Assembly: GCF_900142175.1 (NCBI RefSeq)
Contig: NZ_FQZX01000004.1
Span: 47,012 to 111,011, forward strand
Direction: 5' to 3'
From: Maribacter aquivivus
GTDB taxonomy: Bacteria > Bacteroidota > Bacteroidia > Flavobacteriales > Flavobacteriaceae
DNA: 64,000 bases
Shown here: piece after piece, positions 24,743 to 31,747 of the stretch
Numbering within the stretch: position 1 is the stretch's first letter
How the letters are laid out: every line of letters begins with the position of its first letter
The notes under the pieces: generated by a model
The model's database searches: none
Told to the model about the DNA's origin: nothing
What the model saw: the letters and a program-made list of their open reading frames with translations, nothing else
Program-made: the position numbers and the translations under genes

Positions 24743-25566
24743 TGTCTTACATTTTTATATTCGCCCAAAACCTTAAAGTCTTCTGCCATGATGTTCAAAA
24801 GACTTTTAGCCTTAGTAAAATCTGCATAATCAGTAAAGGTGACATCCACAAAAAATGCATATTTCCATGGTGTTTCTATTACCGGTAACGACTGTATTTT
24901 TGTCAAATTCAATCTACAATCGCTCATAACATTAAGCACAGCCGCTAAACTCCCCCTTTTATGGTCGGTTATAAACCGTAGTGAAGCCTTTGTAATTTCA
25001 GCCTCTGGCAACACATTATTTTTTGTCTTTACAATGATAAAACGAGTAGCGTTATTTCGTATCGTCTGTATGTCGTTCGCTACGATGTCCAACCCATATA
25101 ATTCTGCCGCTACATTAGGTGCAATAGCTGCAACGTGCTTTAATTTTTGCTCTTGTATACGTTTTGCCGTCTCTGCCGTATCTACATCTTCTACCAATCT
25201 TATTTGCGGGTATTGTCTAAAATATTCTTTACACTGCAACAATGCCATGGGGTGAGAACTGACCTCTGTAATATCTTCAATTTTCTGCCCCTTCAACATC
25301 ATTAAATTATGATGGATATTTAAATAATACTCACCTATAATGTGCAAATTATTATGATTGACCAATGCGTAATTTGGTATTATTGAACCTGCAATGCTAT
25401 TCTCGATAGCCATAACCCCTTGATCCGCTTCATTAGACAATAACTTGTCTACCAAAGCATCAAAAGAAAGACATTCTACTAACTCAATATCATCACCAAA
25501 ACAATCTTTTGCAACTTGATGATGGTTGCTTCCTTTAATTCCCTGTATGGCTATTTTTAAACTCAT
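24739..25566 (-). CDS. pheA: Prephenate dehydratase
   Basis: This 275-residue enzyme converts prephenate to phenylpyruvate. The catalytic domain (about 1-185) has the AIENSIAGSI loop and the NNATRF motif with catalytic Thr. An ACT regulatory domain follows (about 198-275). The usual Phe-binding ESRP motif of that domain reads QSLP in LTKIQSLP, suggesting weak or altered feedback by Phe. There is no fused chorismate mutase; that activity is at the other end of the operon. It is the first structural gene behind a Phe/Tyr/Trp-rich leader peptide and terminator. Confidence 0.93.
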   Translation of the reverse strand: MSLKIAIQGIKGSNHHQVAKDCFGDDIELVECLSFDALVDKLLSNEADQGVMAIENSIAGSIIPNYALVNHNNLHIIGEYYLNIHHNLMMLKGQKIEDITEVSSHPMALLQCKEYFRQYPQIRLVEDVDTAETAKRIQEQKLKHVAAIAPNVAAELYGLDIVANDIQTIRNNATRFIIVKTKNNVLPEAEITKASLRFITDHKRGSLAAVLNVMSDCRLNLTKIQSLPVIETPWKYAFFVDVTFTDYADFTKAKSLLNIMAEDFKVLGEYKNVRQ

Positions 25567-25630
25567 AATTCACATTTCAACTTACTGCAAAACCCTTCTA
25601 CTACGTTCAGGGAGATTTCAATTTTTGAAC

Positions 25631-25660
25631 AAAAAAAAAGTTCCGATATATATCGGAACT
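25631..25660 (-). terminator. Attenuator terminator upstream of pheA
   Basis: An 11-bp stem (agttccgatat / atatcggaact) is followed on the minus strand by nine or more Ts. It lies between the aromatic leader peptide stop (25688) and the pheA start (25566), the position of an attenuator. The arm GTTCC is complementary to GGAAC in leader codons 7-8 (25736-25740), only a weak antiterminator candidate. Confidence 0.8.
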
Positions 25661-25687
25661 TAGATTCTATTTTATATTTAAAATATA

Positions 25688-25759
25688 CTACAACAGTCCC
25701 GTACCTCTCTTAAAAAAGAAGTAAAAATAAAAACCGTTCCAGAAATATTGTTTTGTCAT
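25688..25759 (-). CDS. Aromatic leader peptide of the pheA operon
   Basis: This 23-residue ORF starts at ATG and stops at TAG. It begins MTKQYFWNGFYFYFFF and ends KRGTGLL. Ten of the 23 residues are aromatic (six Phe, three Tyr, one Trp), including a run of seven (FYFYFFF), far beyond chance. About 30 bases after its stop is a perfect hairpin with a T-run, then pheA. This is the classical layout of ribosome-mediated attenuation, where scarcity of charged tRNA-Phe/Tyr stalls the ribosome and blocks terminator formation. The mixed composition suggests sensing of both Phe and Tyr for an operon that makes both. No expression data are available. Confidence 0.82.
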   Translation of the reverse strand: MTKQYFWNGFYFYFFFKRGTGLL

Positions 25760-25906
25760 TGTGCTTGTAAACTTTGGCTAATGTAGTAATTATATTTAAA
25801 AATGGTCGTTTTCCGTTTTATTTTTTTAAAAAATTCAATTTCTATCTCAAAAAGTGAAGGTTTTGTGTTAAAAATTAAATTAAACATGAATTACTTATTA
25901 AAATAA

Positions 25907-25932
25907 AAAAGACCTCTAATTAGAGGTCTTTT
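25907..25932. terminator. Perfect palindromic terminator
   Basis: A 26-base perfect palindrome centred on CTAATTAG (arms AAAAGACCTCT and AGAGGTCTTTT) lies downstream of the lipoprotein gene at 25955 on the minus strand. The rest of 25760-25954 is AT-rich leader and promoter DNA of the aromatic operon, with no other gene. Confidence 0.85.
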
Positions 25933-25954
25933 AAATACTTTATAGATTTAACCC

Positions 25955-27064
25955 TTATTTTTTACTGAAAAAATATTCGTAAAGTTCTGTTTCACCATTA
26001 AAAGTATCTGATTCTGAAATAATTAATTCATTATTCGAAAGACTTATTTCACCATCTAGCAATAAATAACCATCTGGCTCTACATCTGTGTAAGTTTCTC
26101 CATCACTAGTTTCGGTATACTCAAACTCAACTAAAGTCAAAATATTTTCCTCTTCGTTAAAAGCCCAGTTACCTGAGGATGTATAAGCCTCACCACCATC
26201 TTCTTCATATATTACATCGCAAGCTGCATTCGATGCACTATAATCTAAACTTTTATATTCAGATTCTTGACTAAAAAAATAAGTGCCATTTTCATTAAAT
26301 GTAATTACCAGGTCGTTAAGTGTGTAACATTCATCTAATTCAACATCTACTTGATTTCCATTGTCACAATATAATGTTGAATCGTAGCTCTCACAAGACT
26401 CCTCACCTACTTCAATAAGCTCACCGTTATCAATTTGTTTTGTAAAATCCCAATCACCTAAAAGATTTACATTACCACCCCAAGATTCAACTGTTACGCA
26501 AACCTCTACTGGTTGACTAATGTTACCTTGGCTGTCATAAACACAAATTGCATAACAGAATGTTCCGGCAGGTACAGTATTAGAAAAATTGACATCAATT
26601 ACAGTATCCTCATCTTTTTGAGTCGACGCACCTTTTTTTGTAAAAACATCTTTTCTTTCTTTTGATAAAAATTTACCTCCATAATAATTATCTGTAGCAC
26701 TTGATGGCACATCAATATAACTATCAGCCATACCATTTTCATCAAATAACTGAATATAGGCTCCGGCAAAATCTGTTGGTGCATCAAATATGATTTCAAA
26801 ACCATAGTCTTGAAATGCGGTTTGTTTGGTATAATCTAAACTGAAGTCTATACCTCCGGTTGGCGTTACACCCCCATCATTTAGTGTGGCACCATCAATA
26901 GCAATGCCTGCCGATGTAGCATTAACATTTAATAACTCTTCTTCTACTATATTAACTCCGTCTGGATCAATATCGTCGGATAGACTTTCATTAGCATCAT
27001 CACTAGAACAAGAAAAAATGATTATACTTAAAAAGAACAGAATAAATAAATTGGTTTTTTTCAT
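25955..27064 (-). CDS. Surface lipoprotein with Ig-like and lipocalin-like regions
   Basis: This 369-residue protein has a lipoprotein signal peptide (MKKTNLFILFFLSIIIFSC, lipobox FSC) followed by an acidic SSDDANE linker. Residues about 45-195 look like a beta-sandwich domain (GFEIIFDAPTDFAGAYIQLFD, FCYAICVYDSQGN). The C-terminal 170 residues resemble the lipocalin-like domain common in flavobacterial lipoproteins (LLGDWDFTKQ... SSGNWAFNEEENILTL). Several Cys pairs may form disulfides. It is probably surface or periplasmic. The function is unknown. Confidence 0.75.
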   Translation of the reverse strand: MKKTNLFILFFLSIIIFSCSSDDANESLSDDIDPDGVNIVEEELLNVNATSAGIAIDGATLNDGGVTPTGGIDFSLDYTKQTAFQDYGFEIIFDAPTDFAGAYIQLFDENGMADSYIDVPSSATDNYYGGKFLSKERKDVFTKKGASTQKDEDTVIDVNFSNTVPAGTFCYAICVYDSQGNISQPVEVCVTVESWGGNVNLLGDWDFTKQIDNGELIEVGEESCESYDSTLYCDNGNQVDVELDECYTLNDLVITFNENGTYFFSQESEYKSLDYSASNAACDVIYEEDGGEAYTSSGNWAFNEEENILTLVEFEYTETSDGETYTDVEPDGYLLLDGEISLSNNELIISESDTFNGETELYEYFFSKK

Positions 27065-27354
27065 AATTAAAATTGGTTAATATTTAATATTTACTAAACG
27101 AATATTAAGTACTAACTAAAAACTTAAATGAAAATTGTAAAAAACGAAGTAATATGTACCGAAGACGACTTTATAGTGTTGAATTTAGATTTGACGAATA
27201 CTTAGACAACATAAGCCTTAATTTAGGTCTAACCTAGTTCAATGTGCTCCTATTAGGACCCGACTGAAAGTAAAATGGTATAGTCCACGTGAACTCTTTT
27301 ACATCGCCTAAAGTATTGTTGCCTTTCTTTAAAACTTAAAAAATAATTAGACCA
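27065..27354. other. Intergenic region without a convincing gene
   Basis: It is AT-rich at the left (probable promoter of the lipoprotein gene) and more mixed at 27150-27300. Only a 27-codon open frame (27153-27236, plus strand) begins with ATG. I see no repeat, hairpin or heptad array to support a feature. Confidence 0.5.
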
Positions 27355-28503
27355 CTAAGCCTTACTCTCGTTGAAAAAACAATCTACAATTGCATCTAGC
27401 TCTTCTTGAATTCTTGGGTCGGTACAATTAATGAGAATCGAAAAAACAAGCTGCTCTTTAGGGTAGACAAAAAAATTAGAATACCCTCCTACTCCATTAC
27501 CAACATGCCCAAAGAACTTTCTACCTTTTGCATCTTCGCTTACTTGCCAACCAAAACTGTAGTACGTAGAATTACCATCTACTTGCTGAGCTGTTAAAAA
27601 TTGATTTAAAATTGCTTCTTCGATCTTAACTTTCTTATCTAAAAATGCTTGTCCGAATTTTGCGATATCTTCAGAGGTGGACAAATATCCGCCGCCTGCT
27701 AATTTGTAAAAATTATCTACAGGTATCGCCTTTCTAAATCCTGAAATGCTCTTTGTGTAAAATGTAGCAACGTTGTTTTGTTCTTTGGATATAAAAATAT
27801 CATTTACTTCAAGAGCATCAGTATTTTCACTACTGCTCTGTGAGTCTGACTCATAATGACATTCGGGACAAAAAGTAGAATTCATCCCTAGCGGATTCAG
27901 CACCTTCCCTTGCACATATTCTTCAAACGGGATTCCGCTTGCTTCTTGCATTGCGGCAGAAATCATTGCCCAATCAAAACTATTGTACAAATATTCGCTA
28001 CCTGGTTTGTATACCAAAGGATCATCTTTAAATATCTTAAGACCTTCTTTTATGGACAAAGGTTTGTTTAATCCGTACTCCTTGCCTTTGTATACTCTAA
28101 TTCCTGCCGTATGACTAGCTAATTGGCGAATAGTAAAATCCCATTCTTTCTTTGGATAATCTGGAAGATAGGTATAGAAAGATTCATCTAAATCAATAAG
28201 TTCTTCTTGTACCATATGTGCCAAAGCTATAGCTGCAATAGGCTTTGAGACACTAGCAATTCTAAAAATAGATTTTTTAGGGTCTATATACTGTTTCTCG
28301 CCAATGTTGGCATACCCATACCCTTTTTGGAAAACTGACTTTCCCTCTTTTAAAACAGTAATTGCAATTCCGGGTACTTTATCTTCTATTATTAATTGTT
28401 GAAGTAAATAATCTACTTTTACCAATCCTGTTAACTCAGTATCATCCGCCAAAATACGTTTAGCAGCAAACACGTTTTTCAGATATTTGAGTATAGGATT
28501 CAT
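27355..28503 (-). CDS. Serine hydrolase of the beta-lactamase/DD-peptidase (class C-like) family
   Basis: This 382-residue protein has the penicillin-binding fold. The SxxK motif is Ser84-Val-Ser-Lys87 (RIASVSKPIAAIAL), the Tyr motif lies in SEYLYNSFDW, and the third motif is FGHVGNGVGG (HVG in place of KTG). Such enzymes act as esterases, peptidases or beta-lactamases, and the natural substrate is unknown. No obvious signal peptide is seen; the N-terminus MNPILKYLKNVFAAKRILA is only weakly hydrophobic. It overlaps the upstream DUF2807 lipoprotein gene by four bases, so the two are coupled. Confidence 0.82.
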   Translation of the reverse strand: MNPILKYLKNVFAAKRILADDTELTGLVKVDYLLQQLIIEDKVPGIAITVLKEGKSVFQKGYGYANIGEKQYIDPKKSIFRIASVSKPIAAIALAHMVQEELIDLDESFYTYLPDYPKKEWDFTIRQLASHTAGIRVYKGKEYGLNKPLSIKEGLKIFKDDPLVYKPGSEYLYNSFDWAMISAAMQEASGIPFEEYVQGKVLNPLGMNSTFCPECHYESDSQSSSENTDALEVNDIFISKEQNNVATFYTKSISGFRKAIPVDNFYKLAGGGYLSTSEDIAKFGQAFLDKKVKIEEAILNQFLTAQQVDGNSTYYSFGWQVSEDAKGRKFFGHVGNGVGGYSNFFVYPKEQLVFSILINCTDPRIQEELDAIVDCFFNESKA

Positions 28504-29303
28504 TCCACAAAGATCAAGCGTCCGTTATACAATTCTTCAACATCCACTGTTGCCGGTCGGTTAAAACTCTGCAGGTCTCCTGTACCTCTTAAAACTCCGG
28601 TTAAACTTTCTTGCGGATTTACTAAAATATCATTTGAACCTCTATGGTTAAAATTTACCCGCTGGGTTATTAGTTCTTCTGCCTCTACCCTAGAATCGCC
28701 TGCTGCAATACTTATATTAAAGCTTTTTGCGCTGCCCTTTAACTTGAAATATGATATTCCGTTGCTTGTCATACTTAAACTAGAAACGTTTAATTCTAAA
28801 ATGAATTCCCCATCTGTAGTTTCTGCTTCTGGATCTGTAAAACTTTCTGACAGCAAGCTTAAACTTTCAAAAGCCAACACTCCGTCACTTTGAATAGGAA
28901 AACCGGTACTGCTTCTAATACTTGTTAAATTGGGAGTAGTAACATAAACCACTGTTGTACCATAATCACGAACGTAATTACAATCGTTGGTATCTGTTAG
29001 TAACAAATTACCATCCTCAACCACAGCATCTACCTCGTTACGTAAATTTTCTCCGGTTTCAATTTCAACTTTTTGGGTATCGCCCTGTTTAATAACTAAG
29101 GCTACATTTTCAAATACAGTTATGGCACTAAATGCATCTACATTAACTTCTTCCTTGACAATAGCTCCAGTTTCCTGAAAACAATCAGATGCATTTTCCG
29201 AATCGCATGAAATAAATAAAAATAATAGTATCCCAGACAAGACTAAAAGACCTCGACTGCCCTCTACCAGATTACTTTTTAATTTATATATCATTTCTAT
29301 CAT
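28500..29303 (-). CDS. GIN-domain (DUF2807) lipoprotein
   Basis: This 267-residue protein has a lipobox FISC after a hydrophobic stretch (LLVLSGILLFLFISC), predicting a lipid anchor. The rest is a right-handed beta-helix-like GIN/DUF2807 domain with repeating short strands (FSAITVFENVALVIKQGD, VEIETGENL, LTSIRSSTGFPIQSDG). The family may sense or bind polymers at the envelope, but no function is established. The start is uncertain; Met4 (MIYKLKSN) is equally plausible. It lies between a PagL-like gene (two bases upstream) and a serine hydrolase gene (overlap), forming a three-gene envelope operon. Confidence 0.78.
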   Translation of the reverse strand: MIEMIYKLKSNLVEGSRGLLVLSGILLFLFISCDSENASDCFQETGAIVKEEVNVDAFSAITVFENVALVIKQGDTQKVEIETGENLRNEVDAVVEDGNLLLTDTNDCNYVRDYGTTVVYVTTPNLTSIRSSTGFPIQSDGVLAFESLSLLSESFTDPEAETTDGEFILELNVSSLSMTSNGISYFKLKGSAKSFNISIAAGDSRVEAEELITQRVNFNHRGSNDILVNPQESLTGVLRGTGDLQSFNRPATVDVEELYNGRLIFVE

Positions 29304-29304
29304 C

Positions 29305-30402
29305 TTACAATCTTATTCCTATTCCAAATTCTACAGCTTCCGCTTTTGCCCCATGAGACTTTAAGGTTACCGCGCCATACAGTTTGTCGCCAAAATAACG
29401 TTTTAAACCAACACGCAGATACGTACGCCCTTCAAAATCAAAAGGATAATAGACATAATAACCGAACTGAGAAATTACCGACATGCTATTAATGAACAAT
29501 TCATGCCCCATAAATACACCCACTCTTTTATAATCGTCATCTGCTTCAACACCATTTTCAGGAAAAGCGATACTTTGATAGCGAATCAACTCCTTTAAAA
29601 AATTAGAGAAATAAGCATCTACCCCAAATTGTAACGCACTTTTTCTTCCTACCCTTTTATCGGCATAGGCAGAGAGTACAACAAACCCGTACTGACCAGA
29701 ATCAATAACATCACTTTCATTTATACCTGTTCTTAACGCAAAGTTGTAACGTAATGGCTCGGTTACTTTTTCTTTTTCACGATGCACATATTCTATTTCT
29801 TTTCCTCCATCTAAATCATACACAAAACCGGCATTAAACGCCAATGTATTAGTAGATGTATTTGGAGCTCTAAAATTCGCATTTGAATAATGAATGATAG
29901 AAGCGCCAGCTTTAAACCCTAATCCCTTAAAAATATTTTCTTTGTGATAATTGAACATTAAATAGGTAGAACTCAATATGTCAGACCCGTAGGCATTATT
30001 CCTAAAATTGGTTTCCTTATCATATGGGTTAGAGGCATAAGACACACCTTGCCCCACACGAAACTGTACATTACGTTTAAAAAAATAGAAATTATAGTGG
30101 GCATAAAGTCCGTAATTATCACCCAAAGTACTGTTGTTGCCATTCTGGTATATGAAAGAATATCCTAAATCAGGATAATTATATAATTCCTCCCATTCCT
30201 CTGCACCATACGTTTTACGATTATAGCTCAAAATCACGCCTTCTGGATGCGAAGTAATTAAATGCGAAATATCTGGATTATGTAAAATAATAGACCCGTA
30301 AAACTGACTTGCATCAAGGGTATACTTTTTAAGCTCAGTAGATTCCTGTGCAAAACAAAAAGAAACTGATAACAGTAAAATAGAAAAAAACTTGAAATTC
30401 AT
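29305..30402 (-). CDS. PagL-like lipid A deacylase / acyloxyacyl hydrolase family protein
   Basis: This is a 365-residue outer-membrane barrel with a signal peptide (MNFKFFSILLLSVSFCFAQ). The segment IIHYSNANFRAPN carries the His-x-Ser-Asn-Ala motif of PagL-type lipid A 3-O-deacylases. The C-terminus VEFGIGIRL is a typical barrel end. It likely trims an acyl chain from lipid A or a related lipid. The open frame runs further upstream to 30552, but that extension is encoded by heptad and palindromic repeats, so the ATG at 30402 is chosen. It heads the small envelope operon. Confidence 0.78.
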   Translation of the reverse strand: MNFKFFSILLLSVSFCFAQESTELKKYTLDASQFYGSIILHNPDISHLITSHPEGVILSYNRKTYGAEEWEELYNYPDLGYSFIYQNGNNSTLGDNYGLYAHYNFYFFKRNVQFRVGQGVSYASNPYDKETNFRNNAYGSDILSSTYLMFNYHKENIFKGLGFKAGASIIHYSNANFRAPNTSTNTLAFNAGFVYDLDGGKEIEYVHREKEKVTEPLRYNFALRTGINESDVIDSGQYGFVVLSAYADKRVGRKSALQFGVDAYFSNFLKELIRYQSIAFPENGVEADDDYKRVGVFMGHELFINSMSVISQFGYYVYYPFDFEGRTYLRVGLKRYFGDKLYGAVTLKSHGAKAEAVEFGIGIRL

Positions 30403-30414
30403 TGAGGGCAAAAA

Positions 30415-30442
30415 TAAGTAGTAAGTACGAAGTACCAAGTTC
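30415..30442. repeat. Heptad array (TAAGTAC)4
   Basis: Units TAAGTAG, TAAGTAC, GAAGTAC, CAAGTTC lie 13 bases upstream of the PagL-like start codon, between it and the palindromic element at 30477. Confidence 0.75.
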
Positions 30443-30476
30443 TTTCTTACAAATATTGTAATTACAAAAGTAATAA

Positions 30477-30600
30477 TATCACTTCGAGTGAGTTTTTGAG
30501 GCACCAAGAAATTTTTATCGAAAAACCCCCTCGTAACAAAGGTTATCGACACATTTTCATATCTCCGTTACTCTACGATATAAAAACACTCGAACTGACA
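30477..30600. repeat. Palindromic element, copy 3
   Basis: The right end CACTCGAACTGACA (30587-30600) is a perfect match to the family end. The left end TATCACTTCGAGTG (30477-30490) differs at two bases. The inner part has drifted (TATCGA... GGTTATCGACACA). It lies between metF and the PagL-like gene. Confidence 0.8.
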
Positions 30601-30617
30601 AACTAGCTTCCTAAAAA

Positions 30618-31571
30618 CTAAAAAAGTGCTTCTGCTATTGCCTTTATATTATCAGATTTACCCATAGAGTAGTAATGTAAAACAGGTACTCCCGCAGCTT
30701 TCAATTCTTTAGATTGTTGAATTGCCCATTCAATACCTACCGCACGTACATCTTTGTTGGTAGCGCAACTATCAACAGCTTCTATTAAATCTTGTGGCAT
30801 ATCTATTCTAAACACTTGTGGCAACAACTGCATATGTCGCTTTACCGCAATTGGTTTAATACCTGGTATGATCGGTACTGTAATTCCAATATTCTTGGCT
30901 GCTTCAACAAACTCAAAATACTTTTTATTATCGAAGAACATTTGTGTTACCACATAATCGGCGCCTGCATCTACTTTTTCTTTTAAACGCTTTAAATCTG
31001 ATTGTAGGGAAGGTGATTCTAAATGCTTTTCAGGATATCCGGCTACGCCAATACAAAATTCACTGCAATGCTCACTTTCTATAGATTCATGTAAATACTT
31101 ACCACAATTTAAATCTTGAATCTGTTTTACCAAGTTTATAGCAAACGGATGCCCACCATCGGTAGGTTCAAAATATTTTTGCTCGCTACGAGCATCGCCA
31201 CGCAACGCCATTACATTTTGTATGCCTAAATAATGACAATCTACCAACATGTATTCAGTCTCCTCTTTGGTAAATCCGCCGCAGATTACATGAGGTACTG
31301 TATCAACATTATATTTATGTTGAATAGAGGCACAAATACCTACTGTACCTGGTCGCATACGAGTAGTTCTCTTATCTAGAAGTCCTTCTTTTTTTACATA
31401 GATGGTCTCCTCTCGTGAAGTCGTTACATCAATAAACGGAGGATTAAACTCCATTAAAGGGTCTATATTCTTATATAATTCTTGAATATTGCGCCCTTTT
31501 ACCGGAGGCACAATTTCAAATGAAAAAAGCGTTTTTCCTTTAGCGTTTGTAATATGATCTGTTACTTTCAT
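30618..31571 (-). CDS. metF: 5,10-methylenetetrahydrofolate reductase
   Basis: This 317-residue FAD-dependent TIM-barrel enzyme makes 5-methyl-THF, the methyl donor for MetH. Motifs are FSFEIVPP at the N-terminus, VTTSREET, the FAD-contacting ALRGD, and CIGVAGYPEKH. It lies 176 bases downstream of metH-C on the same strand and completes the methyl-supply step. The SAM-I riboswitch ahead of metH-N could control it by read-through, although the intervening palindromic repeat may interrupt that. The length is normal. Confidence 0.95.
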   Translation of the reverse strand: MKVTDHITNAKGKTLFSFEIVPPVKGRNIQELYKNIDPLMEFNPPFIDVTTSREETIYVKKEGLLDKRTTRMRPGTVGICASIQHKYNVDTVPHVICGGFTKEETEYMLVDCHYLGIQNVMALRGDARSEQKYFEPTDGGHPFAINLVKQIQDLNCGKYLHESIESEHCSEFCIGVAGYPEKHLESPSLQSDLKRLKEKVDAGADYVVTQMFFDNKKYFEFVEAAKNIGITVPIIPGIKPIAVKRHMQLLPQVFRIDMPQDLIEAVDSCATNKDVRAVGIEWAIQQSKELKAAGVPVLHYYSMGKSDNIKAIAEALF

Positions 31572-31637
31572 GTCCTATACTATTCCCCTTTTAAGAGCAA
31601 CCTCCACAGAGGTATTATTACTTATACTTTATTCTTT

Positions 31638-31746
31638 TGGGCGTTCGGGCGGGCTTTCAGCTCTATTTTTTCTATTTATAATTCACTCTTTCATCTTAGT
31701 GAACATCAATTTAAATAGAAAAATATGCCGCTTCTATCCCTAACGC
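31638..31746. repeat. Probable Bacteroidetes dispersed palindromic repeat
   Basis: It begins TTGGGCGTTCGGGCGGGC and ends CTTCTATCCCTAACGC. The middle is a long hairpin (TTTTTCTATTTA at 31667-31678 pairs with TAAATAGAAAAA at 31712-31723; inner TTCAC/GTGAA). I recall similar GGGCGTT...CCCTAACGC repeats in many flavobacterial genomes, but only one copy is in this window. It lies between metH-C and metF. Confidence 0.55.
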
Positions 31747-31747
31747 A

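Noticed and set aside
27153..27236. 27-codon ORF in the 27065-27354 gap
   Set aside because: No signal peptide, no neighbour link and no composition bias; chance is sufficient.
31638..31746. Possible riboswitch or structured leader for metF
   Set aside because: The hairpin and end sequences look like a dispersed Bacteroidetes repeat, and none of the SAM or cobalamin riboswitch core motifs are present.
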